A DNA stretch of 64,000 nt. It comes from Myrica gale. Its lineage: Eukaryota > Streptophyta > Magnoliopsida > Fagales > Myricaceae. Location of the stretch: assembly GCA_963930655.1 (NCBI GenBank), contig OZ005612.1, positions 1,431,001-1,495,000 on the forward strand, written 5' to 3'. A program made the position numbers and the translations under genes. Positions 37,408 to 49,190 of this stretch are shown here, piece after piece (position 1 is the stretch's first letter; the number at the start of each line of letters is the position of its first letter). A model generated the notes under the pieces. The model was not told the DNA's origin. It saw only the letters and a program-made list of their open reading frames with translations, and ran no database searches.

Positions 37408-38546
37408 GGTTTGTTAAGCATCATAGTGTGAAGCCAAGTGAAGCAAGGGATGAGATTAAAAATAAGCTATCCGACGGTTAAGGGATGACCACATCAATTA
37501 ATGAAGTTAACCCATTATTCCGACCCGTTTTCTTTGCCAGACCCGTGAGACCAGATCGCAGTGGATTCTCTCTCTAGGTCGTCTCTCTCTCTCTCTATAT
37601 ATAGTTAGACTCTCTCTTTCTGGCCTTTCTTTCTTTTACGTAGTCCTGCATATATCGCTTTGCGGATAATTTGGCATCAGCCAGCTCATTAACCAATTTG
37701 GAATTCAGAATTTCAATTCTCTAGAATTCAGAAGTTCCAGCCTCATGTGAGAAATTTTGTTCAAGAAATTTGTCAGAGCACCCCGTTTCAAAAGTACTAC
37801 TCGGCATTGAAAAGCAACATCTTCCAGAGATGTGAAATATTGTTCAGAACAAAATGGGGGGGGGGGCTAGAGCTTTGATCCTTTGCCGAACCAGATTCTC
37901 GAGTTAATTGGATTTCGTCTCTGATTTAGTAAAAAGGCATTGGCCATTTCAACTGAGGACTGATCAGTCACAAAAACAAAGAAACAAAACAGACCAAAAA
38001 TCACTCTTATTAAGGATGAGTCCGAGATTAAGACTTTAGAAATGTGAAATGCATCTCCCATGGCGAATGGCAATATATTTCTTGTTCTGCCTTGTTTCTT
38101 CTTTCCAGCTTTTGGCAATGTCATCTACTACGCTTATGGCATCCAGAGATGCACCAGAGAGACCTTTCTTTGTGAACCCAATTGCATAGAGCCCAGCCTT
38201 GCCTTTCCACCAATTTGAAAATGGATTTTTTGGAATCCCACCTTTGGAAAAGAACTCACTTTCCTATGTATTGCAAACATTCCGCATTAGACCACTGAGC
38301 TTGCTTAAGGAACTGTGCGATCTGTGCGAGAGTCGATCGAGTGTGCGAGAGAGAGAGAGAGTCGAACGAGAGAGAGAATCGAATGCTATCTGGTCTCACG
38401 GTCTGGCAAAGAAAACGGGTTGGAAGAATGGGTTAACTTCATTAATTGACGTGACCCTCCCTCAACCATCGGATGTCTGATTTTTAATCTCATCGCTTGC
38501 TTCACTTGGCTTCACACGATAAGGCTTTACACAATAACTGAACCCC
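37408..38546. mobile_element. 1.1-kb hAT-like non-autonomous element inside the GH17 pseudogene
   Basis: Inverted terminal regions of about 150 bp (37408-about 37580 and about 38385-38546) share GTGTGAAGCCAAGTGAAGCA, GATGAGATTAAAAAT and TTAATGAAGTTAACCCATT. It is flanked by TGTCTGGG (37400-37407) and TGTCTAGG (38547-38554), an 8-bp duplication with one change. No transposase ORF. The interior has a G-run (37855-37866) and GA-rich tracts near 38343. It splits the codon region encoding VSLD|NAVDFNG. Confidence 0.88.
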
Positions 38547-38794
38547 TGTCTAGGCTAACACCAACTTGGGACGAATCTCCCTCGGAAGGCCATCCTGTTT
38601 CGGCTATGACAATCTCAAGGTCATCAAACCCCAACAATTTCATGGCTTGAGAATGTTGCATCCAACATGTTTATGTATCGAAGTTTAGTGTTCTCATCAA
38701 CCACCCCTGAATTGGGTCCAAAAAGTGCATAATCCAGTGTGTCGGATGAGTAGCCAAAAAATGGATACGAGTTTACCATGAAAGGTGCATTGGT

Positions 38795-39030
38795 GGAGTT
38801 CGGATTCCATCCGAACTCGGTACCGTCCGACCGAACAGCTGGAACATAAAGTTTCAAGATTTTATTATTAATTGGTACAAAAATGTATTTAATCCTTAAT
38901 ATCAATTAGACAGTAAGATTTAAAATCAATTAGACAGTAAACCCGAACAGTGGGTGTCGGCCAATCCTGACCGTTGGACGACGAAAACTTTACGTTCTAG
39001 CTGTCCAGTCGGACTGGAGGTCCGAACTCC
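38795..39030. mobile_element. 236-bp MITE inside the GH17 coding exon, 8-bp target duplication
   Basis: Ends are GGAGTTCGGA and its complement TCCGAACTCC. GCATTGGT is repeated directly on both sides (38787-38794, 39031-39038). It interrupts FLRATNA|PFMVNSYPFF; the sequence without the insert and one duplication reads straight through. Confidence 0.92.
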
Positions 39031-39777
39031 GCATTGGTGGCCCTAAGGAAGGCAAGCAATGGCTTGAGCACAAGAGTGTCGACATAGCCTTGTCTAAATC
39101 TACCGGTGGATGGTGGGCTTGAGCCTGATAAAATGCCCAAAGAGTGGAGCGTGGAGACCTTGATACGTTGATCCAAAGAGGCTGACACAAGTGCTGTGTG
39201 AAGGGTCTGCATGGCCGGGACTAGACTTGCAATGAGCAACTTATTTGCTGTGGATAATACTTCGTTGCCTACTAAAACTCGGACTAGGTTGGTGGCAGGT
39301 GTATAAGGTTCCACATTGGTTTTCACCCATTGTTCAGCAAAGCTTAAATTAGTAAGCTGGGGGATTTGGTCATTAGGGACAGTGATTGTGACCTCAATCC
39401 CCGTATGAGCAAAAGCTTGTAATATTCCAGGGTTGGCATCAAAGAGTCTGACCCGGTTAATAGTGGTCGATTCTAAAAATAAATGTGCAACTTGGGATGG
39501 AGGAGGAAGATTGTTTGCCACTGTGCCATAATTTACCCCAATTGCTCCTTGCACTCCTGGAAACAAAATGAAGACAGGTTTAGATTTCAAGCCTAGAAAG
39601 CTATCACAAATTAACTTAGTGTGTCACAAAGGATAAATAATCCACTAGTTTCTATTATTCAAAGACACCAATATAGATTAAATAAGGTTTTTTGTTACCT
39701 TGGAAGACAGTTGATGCAAGGAGAAGTAAGACTTTGCTGACCATAGAAGCGACAATGATGGACTTGCCCTTGTCCAT

Positions 39778-42095
39778 GACGTTCGTGGGAGGTGGAGATG
39801 GTAAAGGTAGGATGCAATGGGGGAAGCCATTGCTGAAGAAGTAACGTTGAGACTCTTTGCTTTCTGACGGGAAGTTTTTGGTGCTAATGGTTGAATGCGT
39901 AGCAAGAAATCTTTAGTTTTTTGGTACTTGATTTGTTGGGCAAGCTTTGCCTTTGAATCTGTTCTGCAACAATCTTTTCGCTTTTCTGGGAGGGATTTTT
40001 TTAAACAAATTTTCTGATAACGGGTTGGTGTGCTAGCTTAATTATTCCCTATTATATTATATATGAATATAAGCAAAGCAGTTGATAGTTGAAATTAGAG
40101 AATCTGCTGCCTGCAGCTAAAGCCAACATGCTTGTAAGTGATCTCATGATCCAGATCTTGCTTTAGTTTGAGTGTTGGATAGGGTGGAGAATGATCTTTT
40201 CTTACAGCGATGGAAAAGGGATACCAAAAAGGATAACTTAATGCTAGATTTGTCCAAGTTTTTTTTTTAAAATATTTGTAGACTAAAGTTCATGTTGCCG
40301 GGGAAAATGACTTTAGGGCCATAAGGTATGAAACTGTAGGTCAACAGAGGTCACTCTTCCTTGTCAAAGGCTATCAACTTGCTTTCATTTTGTTACAAAT
40401 TGTAGAGATTATACCCGACTATCGAGTCACTGATCTCTTAATTTGTAAAGCAGGTAGCCTGATTTCCTCAATAAGTAATGCACTTAGCAGTAAGATTTAG
40501 ATCAGGCATCAATGTACAGTAAAATCTTAATGATCTTTGTATCATCATGCCTCTACATCATTAATTAGAATATTTTTTTCTTTTCTGGACTACGTAGGTT
40601 AGAATGCTAGAATGGTTTTAAAGCTTCAGATTTAACTTTCGGTTTCACAGCAAACCAAACACGGTAAGATATTATTTTGAGACAGAAAGCGATCGAGCAT
40701 TAACCTTGTCTTCACAGCTTGGCTATTGTCCTATCTAAAACTATTAGCTTCTGTCATTATGTGATTATGAGGTGAAACTATACGTACGCTAAATGTATAG
40801 AAAGTACCAAAATCTTACTGCCAAAAACTGGACAAATTAATATGATCTAGGCTATATATATATATATGAATGTGCATGCATCGATATCGCCGTATGGTCT
40901 CCATGCAGCCCATCAAATTTGACCAACCAGAACTGTTATGTCATCTCAAGGCCCCTCTCTGCATAAAAGTATTGCCATCTTCACGAAAGTGACGGGAAAA
41001 ATTTACATATCTACTTGACAGAGCGGGGCTTTTTATCTCAGAGATGTATAAATAAAGAGCAAGTATGGAATAATGGAAGAGGAGAGGAAGCTGAGATTAG
41101 GCATACGAACGCACTTCCCCTCGAGAGAATAAACAAAGCATACCTTACCCTCAAGTCAAGTATGAACCCCACGGCCAGCTAGCCTCGATCCTGAGGGGAT
41201 TTGACACGGGAACTCCCCACGTGTCTCTATTGATTTCTCCCTAACCCACCCACAAGTTTTAGCCATTCACGGCGTAGTTCCCAAGGACATCTATTAAAAT
41301 TTATATATAGAGAGTAGACTAGGGGTATGTTCGTTTTCACAATTTTTTCAGGATTCTAAGTATATTCACAATTCTACCACCGAACATATTCAGAATTCAA
41401 ACACAAAAACCAATACATTTTACACAATCTCCAACAACTTTTTAATTTTTTATTCAACATAAATTTTCTCTCTCTATACTTTTTCACATAACTCAAATAC
41501 TTTTTTATTAAACAATTACATCAAATCATTTCTCTCTCCACTTTACACAAACACCAATAAAACATTATTCAACATAAAAATTCACAACTTCTCTAAAATC
41601 CTACATTTTTTCTCAAAACGAACATCACCTAGGGCTTAATCCTGGTAAATCCGAACTTTTTACCTGGGCTTGTTAAGTCAAAATCAATTTTATAGGTTAG
41701 AACGGTGGTTGCAAGGTCTCTTTATGGATGTATTACGAATTTACGTACCAATCATTGCAAAAGGCCAAAATTAAGAAGCTGGTAGGATATTAACTACAAA
41801 ACAAAACTAATGCTAAATTTAGCCTCCTAATCAGCTATCCACATTTTAAGTAAGAACAGTTTAGTTTTATAATTAGGGGCTCTAATAACAAAAACAACCA
41901 TTGTTTATTGATCAGTCACATCCTAGGTTTCACAGTGCCGTGTTTTACTCGGTTACGTACGTTGTTAATAAAATATCTTACACATGATCTCTTCCTTCTT
42001 CTTCTTCTGTCTTTTTTTTTTCCTCTTGGGTGATATATATGCTTTAAAGTCTAGATCTGGCGCATTCGAAAACAACTTATACGGTTCATTTAATT
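39778..42095. other. Intergenic region upstream of the GH17 pseudogene
   Basis: Former glucanase promoter on the left; otherwise non-coding AT-rich DNA. One MITE (41333-41629) is listed separately. No gene recognised. Confidence 0.45.
41333..41629. mobile_element. MITE, probable PIF/Harbinger (Tourist-like) type
   Basis: Ends GGGTATGTTCGTTTT and complement GGTGATGTTCGTTTTGAG form terminal repeats. A TAG trinucleotide abuts both sides. Similar end words (GTGATGTTTGTTT) recur near 28111. Confidence 0.55.
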
Positions 42096-42461
42096 AGGGG
42101 AATTTTCACCCTTAATCTACTATAGTTTTGACACTTTGCACCTTAAACTACTATCTTTAAGACATTGCATTCTCAAACTACCAATGTTAGACACTTTACA
42201 CCCTAAACTATAAATTTTGACACTTTACACCCTCCATTTGACAATAATACACTTGATAAATTAATAAATTTATAATAATATCTTTACTATATACAAAATG
42301 TGTCAAGGACATTATTGTCATTTTAGTCTCAAATTTTGAAAAATGGTGCAAAGTGTCAAAAATTAGTAGTTAAAGGATGTAATGTGTCAAAATTGGTAGT
42401 TTAAGGTGCAATGTGTCAAACCTATAGTAGTTTGTGGGTGAAAAAAAATGTATTTTCCCCT
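42096..42461. mobile_element. MITE 'C', copy 1
   Basis: Starts AGGGGAATTTTCACCC and ends GTATTTTCCCCT. The direct repeat TTTAATT flanks it (42089-42095, 42462-42468). The interior has repeated phrases like gacactttacaccctaaact. A second, diverged copy lies at 56605-57003. Confidence 0.8.
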
Positions 42462-45304
42462 TTTAATTACCACGAACGAGGACCTGCCGCAGGCGGTTTT
42501 AGTTCCTCTCTGAGCATCGGTTTGTGCTGCAGCGAAGGGCCAAAAGGGTACTGGGGAATGAGGTTGTCTACGTACGAAAGAAAAACAAAGACATAAACAG
42601 TACTTCAAAACAAACTGAAGCATCCATCGATGTACTTTGAATGTCTGGTTTATGTACTGTGTCACGTGTGTGTGGTGCTAGCTCCCGCCCGTGTGTGTAC
42701 AAGCTAAGAGATGTTAAAGATCACCTTTTAAGGTAGTTTTGCTATGGCCTAGATCGAGAACGATATTATATTCATGAACAAGTATATATGCTGATCAAAG
42801 GAGAAGGCCACTAGATTTTAGATATGGAAGCGTATACTACGTCTTCAAAATGAAGAAGCACACAAAGATCATCTTGTTCCGTATTATATATGAGGGTCCA
42901 TTCAAAGAGATGAAAAAGATTCGTAATTGATCTTAATCTTTTACAAAGATCTAATCAATCAGTTTTGAAACAAATTCAGACGAATTCCCGCGTACCATCA
43001 GGAAAGAATTTAATCGGGAGGTGGACAACATTAATCAACCTTTTTCGATATGTATTAATTTATTATTGGTTATCAGGCTCTGGCTGTGTTTTTTTTTTGT
43101 TCTAATTTCTGCTGGCATGCCTTGAATGCATCAGGCATCATGCATGTCCAAATGCTAAATTGTCCAATGCATTTGAACCGCGTCCATTTTAATTAGCACC
43201 TTACCTGATCATGAAGAGATCATAATTTGACATTTGGGCTGGAGCTGATCTCTTGTTCCTCACACCCACTAAAACTGATCATGGTAATTTTTTTTATTCT
43301 GATAGAGCTTAATTTCTTTCATTTCACCAAGAAATTACAGAAATTAATCCTCGTTCTCTCTCTCTCTCTCTCTGATCTTTAGGAAATGCATGCACAGTTG
43401 TGATAAGTGAATAGGTTGCCACAGATCAGCGAAGAAGGCCAGATGGGGAAAAATGAAAAATATCAGATTATACATACTGATCATAACTCAGAAATAATGA
43501 AGGGAAAAAAAGCATCTTAAAAGAAATAAAAAAACGACAACCGGCGACTCACGTGTGTACGTGAGAGAAGTTCCTGCAGGAAGACATAAGAAGATCAGCT
43601 GGTGACTGAAGCCTTGTATATCTAGCTGGAAAGATTTCCTGACCATGAAGGGTGGTCCTAAACATGATAATGGTCTTGAAGGCAACAAAATCTTCTGCGA
43701 TCGGGCCGGTAAGATCGATCTGATATATATCCATACGAAAGGGCGAACGGCTTCATTAAGGACTGTCTGAGTCTCATTGAGCGACTCGATGAAATCGATA
43801 TCAGTGAAGACGGGCGTTGCACCTTCTTCAAATACACCAGCATGAGATGGTTTTTTTCCATCCCTCACCCCCTTCATAGCATCTATATTTCTGGAGTTTA
43901 AAACCTTGCCAAAGACTGTTAGATGTAATTAAGTACCGTTTTATCAATGTAATAAATTAATGCTAAAGATCGAAGAGGATAATAGTTTGAATGATACTTA
44001 AACATATAATATATATATAATATCACTTCAGAAAAGGAGATCGCAAAATGCCTCCAATGGTTATAGAGCGTTCGAATCAAGCAATTTGACTTTGAGTACT
44101 TTAGAAGGGTTAAAAAGTTAATCCCTCTTAATATATCATTTTGTTGGTAGAAACAACCATGATGTTGCAGGGATAAAGTTTGGACTGTGAAGTTTGCTAC
44201 CTGATAGCCTAATAAAACTCTGTAAGTGCTGGTAAATTCGACTTTGAGTACAAGAACATCAATTCTTTGCAAAAAAAAAAAAAAGAGTATAAGAACATCA
44301 AGGAAAACGAAAACAACGAAAAGGTTGGCTGTTCATGCAGCTAAACCGAAACTTACCAGCTAGAAAGCTCTTGGTTGGTAAGAATCATATATATGGATTC
44401 TTGATGCTAGTTTGAGTAGCAAGAAAAAGAAAAAGAACACAATCTGAAAATAGAGTGATCAAATCTAAAATTTTTGTAGGCCATAAAAATGAGAAGAACC
44501 ACGAATGTAAAACTTCCACTTTTAACATTGCTTGCTCAAGTGAGCATCTCAGAGACAGCAGCAGCAGCAGTATCATGGTCATAGAAAGACCCATAATTAG
44601 CATGTGCAGCTGAGGTTGGAATACTCATTTGAGCAAGAAACGTTACAAAGAGGATTCGAGGATTCCAGAATTAGTTCCCTCACCCCCCCCCCCTCCCTAT
44701 CTATCCATCCATCTCTCACAGAGCGCCCATAACTGGGTATGCGAGTCCTATCTAGGCCGGCCTTGTTATAAATAGCAGGCAGGCCAGCTTGAAGGCTTGT
44801 GAGAAGTTCAAATGGCAAGAATGCCATGGAGAAATATCTTGGTAGGGGAGCACTTAGAACTAGAATAAAAAACTAGAAGTATACCCTCTATCATTTGTTC
44901 CAGGGGTATAATGGGTTTTCAAAATACGGACTTCGAATGGTGTAAATAGGGAAGTAAAGGGTAAGCTGAGAGAGACGGTTCAAAGAGCACTCAATGGAAG
45001 GAATTGTAGTTGTTGATGGAATGGCAGCTAAAGACGATGGGTTTGAGCTCAACAACCAAAGAAAGCCGTATTAATAATAAGATCGAATACTGGCCATTCT
45101 TTCGGCAACCCAAATAAGGAAGGGGATTGCCTCCCCTCCGGATGTCCGGCTGGCCCTCTCACCCAAATAATGCCTTGCTGCATCAGTATCACTAGAAGTA
45201 GGTAAAATGAAACCAACACTTGTCGCTTCCACTTCCTATAATCATGACAGCAATTGGGGCGCACACAAAAATGACTTTTCTATATATTAGAAAATTGCAG
45301 GATA
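42462..45304. other. Region with coding-like fragments that I cannot identify
   Basis: On the minus strand 43540-43880 has overlapping open frames with protein-like composition (for example TPVFTDIDFIESLNETQTVL and, in another frame, IDLTGPIAEDFVAFKTIIMF). The frame switch suggests a decayed exon. On the minus strand 44545-44640 reads SFYDHDTAAAAVSEMLT then stop, also gene-like. Neither matches a family I can name. Remaining sequence looks non-coding. Confidence 0.35.
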
Positions 45305-45572
45305 AGCCCCAAGGGGTTGACCTGAGTGGTGAAGGCTTGGGGCCTAGTGGTTTGCTCCCCATGAGGTCCCAAGTTCGAATCCTCTCAGGTGCAAACAACT
45401 CATTGGGGTCACTCCTTCAGCGAAGCTGGACTTAACTAGTATGTGTGGTTTGTGAGGGCTGCACAACCCGAGGTTTGCCGTGGCTTTAAGCCCACCTCGT
45501 GCGTATACTGGGTCAGGTTTGTCTAAACTCGGTGCACGTGGTTGGGTGCCCGAATTTCCCTCTTCACAAAAA
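45305..45572 (+). mobile_element. tRNA-derived SINE with 14-bp target duplication
   Basis: About 268 bp. An A-box-like word (TGACCTGAGTGG near 45319) and a B-box-like word (AGTTCGAATCC near 45371) mark the RNA polymerase III promoter. It ends in an A-run (CACAAAAAAAAA). AAAATTGCAGGATA is repeated exactly at 45291-45304 and 45573-45586. Length, tail and perfect duplication define a SINE that inserted fairly recently. Confidence 0.93.
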
Positions 45573-45586
45573 AAAATTGCAGGATA

Positions 45587-47115
45587 TACGTTCGTCACGT
45601 AGCACATACTAATTTATTCATTTATTGGGGTTTATGTGGGAATAAGTCAGTAAAGAAGTGCCATAAAGTACAAAATCTGATAATATTGATCATCATTATA
45701 TAATTAACAGACTTAAGCCAAGCCAATCATGCAAATTCACCACTATCATTGAAAGAAATAAATTCAATTTTCTAAGCGGATCGCGGCCAACTTTAGAATA
45801 TTAAATTTATTTTTTCAAATAAGAACCATCACAAGAGAGTACTTTTCTCTGAATAATGTTGTGAAAGGAATCGGTAGTAACAGTGAATATGGTGCTCTTT
45901 CGTTGGAGTAATTTCCTTGTCCGACTTGTCTGCATGTGTGGGAGTTTAATTTGTTTCCATCCTCTGCGTGTTTAGACAAACTACAACCCCTTAGAGAACG
46001 TTGTCGCATTCAAGAGGCAGCTCACCCTTTAAGTACGCGTTGGTTAGATGAAATCCTCACTCTCTGTAGCTGCTCTTTCCCCTATCTTTTTTTCCTGGCT
46101 AGTTCCTCCATTTCATCCGGCCGGGTGAGGTTGGACCACCCGTTTTACATGTCCCTGTCAAATGAGGGAATGGATTCGGTCCAGACGGTACCAACAGACT
46201 GGATCCATTCCCACATATCTGGCGCCTCTAAGAGCACCACATCATTTAAATGGGGGGAGCCGACTCAAGCTCAACTCGAGTTATCTCGGGCTAACTTGGA
46301 GCGATCGGCTCCCTTTTTTTAATTGTTCCTCGTCATTATATGGTTGAACCAATAAGACTAAAGTGAAACCAGTCATCTGACCATTACGACGAAGACGCTG
46401 TTTAGTCTCAATTTCAAAGCCAATCTCAAGTTCTGCTTTCTCACTGGAGGGCAAAATTCCCATATCGCATTATTTTGAGCAACAAAAGTCGTGTGTTTCA
46501 TAGATTGCACAGAGGATAATCTTCTGCTCCTTCACATGCTTGATGTTGTAAACGGTTGCCCTATCTTTCTTAACAGTTCTTGTTTCCTGATCTAACCAAC
46601 CGTTGCTTCTTTTGTTTCTTGTACCCTTTTACATTCCGGGAGACGAGAGTGTCAAGCAAGGAGCTGAACCTTAGGGGACAGAGCACAAGCAGCCACCTCA
46701 GTTTCTCCAGCTCAAAAACTTTACGTATTCAAAAGCTCTGCAATTAGCCTAGGATTCAAAGAGTATTTGTTATGTAAATGATTGTTTGTTGTCATTCTTG
46801 TACTGAGACGCTCATTCCATAACATAACAACATTAGTCAAAGTTTGAATTTGTAACGCACGTTAGGTGCTCGGTCAAATGCTCGAGAATCACGGGCTGAG
46901 TCACCATGTTAGTTTTTTTTCTAAGCACTATGTTAGTTATTCTTGCATACTTGTTAGTCATGTATTCAAACAGTATAAAGGTGTGGGAATGTGTAGTCTT
47001 ACCCATATATTTGAGTAAAGATTGGAGTTGGATAGCACCATGCTTTATCAAAATATTATTACGGGAAAGATCATAACTACATTGCATGTGCCACTTGAAA
47101 CAAAGCTCTCATTGA
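45587..47115. other. Intergenic, no supported gene
   Basis: Open frames in 45936-46347 have no recognisable family and overlap in two frames. A short palindromic stretch (46254-46314, GGGAGCCGA / TCGGCTCCC) is present. Nothing else stands out. Confidence 0.4.
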
Positions 47116-47133
47116 CTCCGCTTGTTTCCACTT

Positions 47134-48094
47134 TTTTTTTTCTAAGCAAAGTAACCCATATATTAAAAATCGAGAAATGTACAGCCAGTACAAAACGTAA
47201 AAACAACACGAAGACCAGCGAAAGACCTAAACGGACCTAAAGGCCCTACAAGAAAGCGGATCCAACGATCTATATGCCAAGCAGAACTACAAAGCTGGAA
47301 CCTCCGACAGCTACAACCGACCACAAGGGTCCACATACAATACAAACACAATCTGACCACAAGAGACAACACAAAACAAACACAAACCGACATCAAAGGC
47401 CTATACACAACACACAACACAACCACCGCACAAGACGGTGGCGGCTTTCGCAAGAAGAAGGGCGCACATCGTAGCAATCCGACTCCTTCGAAGTAATCAT
47501 CACTCAAAGACTGGTTGCACAAGGGGGAGAAGGAGAGGAGGCAACGTCAGGTGGCACAAAATGGTGGCGGTTAGGAGAGACACCGGGGACAACCTGCCAG
47601 AGCTGACCAAACAAAAACGTCGCGCGGACAGGCAGCACACGAGCACAAGGCCGCGCGTGGCCTACACGCGCCGACAGAGCAAGGTTGGACCAAGGCAGAA
47701 GGGACCGCCTGGGGGGCAAAGCACGGCATGGCAGCTCAAAACCACCGAAAAACACCCGAGACAACCAAGAGGGAGGCAAGAGAGCTTCGGCGCGTGAGAT
47801 CCACACGTGGGCGCGCGTGAGAGCTCACGCGCCGACAAACGGCCACCGCTCCTGGACAGATCTGAGCGCCGAAAAGAGGAAAAACCCACCATGGATGTCG
47901 TACACACCAAAGAGCACCGGAGAGACCGGGATCTAACCTCCAAACCGAAGAAAAAAACAAAGCCGAAAAAGATCCAAAGAAAAAGACAGCCGCCGGCGTG
48001 GCCAGAAGAAAGATGAAGGGGGGAGTTTTCTCAAACAAGGGGAGGGGGTTCTAGAGAGAGGGAAGAGACTCTCTCTAGAATAAAAGTAGTGACC
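47134..48094 (-). mobile_element. Non-autonomous LINE-derived retroelement, 18-bp target duplication
   Basis: A GC-rich 961-bp block in AT-rich surroundings, flanked by exact repeats CTCCGCTTGTTTCCACTT at 47116-47133 and 48095-48112. A T-run at its left end (47131-47141) is a poly(A) tail on the minus strand. The minus-strand 5' end has TCTCTCTAGA-type words as in plant L1 leaders, and the 3' end has a GTACTGGCTGTACATTTCTC word. No reverse transcriptase is encoded, so it was moved by another LINE. The ORFs inside are GC-driven and overlap in many frames. Confidence 0.85.
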
Positions 48095-48112
48095 CTCCGC
48101 TTGTTTCCACTT

Positions 48113-48921
48113 GAAACAAAACTTATAACCGTATGGGCTAATTATAAATGGAATTAAAGCCAATTGTGGGCATGTAACTGAGAAAGATGCGCAGAAAAAA
48201 ACATAGAATGATGAGATTCAACCAAAAAACAAGAGGAGAGTGAAACACTCATTTCAATTGACGATGATGAAAACAAGACTGAATTCTAAACTCAAGCTAT
48301 TCACTTCATTGTTCAAACTCTTGAACTTGAGTTGAGGTCATATGCTACTATCTCTTTGAAGCTAAAATTGTTATACTTTACTATTGTGTTGTTTTTAACT
48401 TGTTACGTGTATATCTCATTGCAATGACTATTACAGAATGTGCTCCTTATACTAGAATGTCTAACAAACTTGCTCATCACTCTCGAGCATTCTAGCAAAC
48501 ACTACATGTGCAATAATATTCTAAAAAATCTATGAGTAACTAAATACAACCGAATGACCTAAATACAACAGATTCACAAAATACAATAGATTCACAGGTG
48601 ATTACAGAAGATAGTTTGCAAATGGATGACCTTTCAATAAAAACAAAACCATCCTTGGAGCAACACGACTTGTAACTGAGAATTTTTCTTTTCTCCACCA
48701 AAAAAAATATACATCAAAATGTCGAATGGAAACAGAAATCAAATCTTCTTCATACTTCGATGGGATTTATGGAGAAAATCCCCTCTTTAATTCATTGCTC
48801 TCAGCACCTATCCATTCATCAAGTGGGGCGTTAAATATTCGTTAAGAGACTCAAATCAAGCAGTTCAGTAGCTGTCATGGCCATTTTTCTGTCGGTCGGT
48901 CTTCTAAGGACGCTCAATTGC
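48113..48921. other. Non-coding AT-rich spacer
   Basis: No ORF of note, no repeat recognised. Confidence 0.4.
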
Positions 48922-49190
48922 TGTTAGATAATATAATTCAAATAATAAAATCTTCCTATTAGCTTAAGCTTTTGGGATGAGTGGTAGATTCACATGGTAT
49001 CAGAGCCAAGGTCATGAGTTCGAGACCTGACTCTGTACTTCACCTCAATTTCAATTAAATATTACACGTGTTGGGCCTCCCAATTAAAAGGGAGTCTGGT
49101 CCACACGTGAGAGGGAGTGTTAGATAATATAATTCAAATAATAAAATCAACCTATTAGCTTAAGCTTTTGGGATGAGTGGTAGATTCACA
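48922..49190 (+). mobile_element. TRIM (miniature LTR retrotransposon)
   Basis: Two 73-bp LTRs (48922-48994 and 49118-49190) differ at about two bases. Each begins TGTTAGATAATATAATTC and ends GATTCACA. Right after the 5' LTR is TGGTATCAGAGCC, the primer-binding site for initiator tRNA-Met. A purine tract (GAGAGGGAG) precedes the 3' LTR. The interior is only 123 bp with no coding capacity. Flanks read ATTGC and CTTGC, a 5-bp duplication with one change. Confidence 0.93.

Larger units (their letters stand above)
36731..39777 (-). pseudogene. Glucan endo-1,3-beta-glucosidase (GH17 + X8 domain), interrupted by two transposons
   Basis: Start at 39777 (MDKGKSIIVASMVSKVLLLLAS, a signal peptide). 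Exon 1 is 39699-39777 and exon 2 starts at 39556 (GAIGVNYGTVANNLPPP). GH17 motifs present include VRLFDANPGIL, VLVGNEVLS, PFMVNSYPFFGY, the catalytic-region ETGWPSEGD and NRTFETYIFALFNEN. The X8 domain follows (KGKGQWCLPISGADPDDL, YVCGLGL, GPCFDPNTV, NCDF). Defects: a 236-bp insert at 38795-39030; a small deletion and frameshift near 38650 (NMLDA...MKLLGF); a 1139-bp insert at 37408-38546; a TAA inside X8 (DDL*SNMDY) and one X8 cysteine changed to Tyr; and an apparent one-base deletion at the C-terminus. Intact relatives hydrolyse callose at the cell wall or plasmodesmata. Removing the two inserts and one target duplication would restore the local frame in each case. Confidence 0.93.

Noticed and set aside
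38343..38380. GA-rich tract as a promoter element
   Set aside because: It is inside a non-autonomous transposon in a dead gene.
45192..45607. Several ORFs on both strands
   Set aside because: They lie within or across the SINE and its target sites.
46254..46314. Palindrome GGGAGCCGA / TCGGCTCCC
   Set aside because: Only the outer nine bases pair well; no target duplication, so no element called.
47163..48163. Cluster of long ORFs on both strands
   Set aside because: They come from high GC content of a LINE-derived element; frames overlap and have no protein homology.
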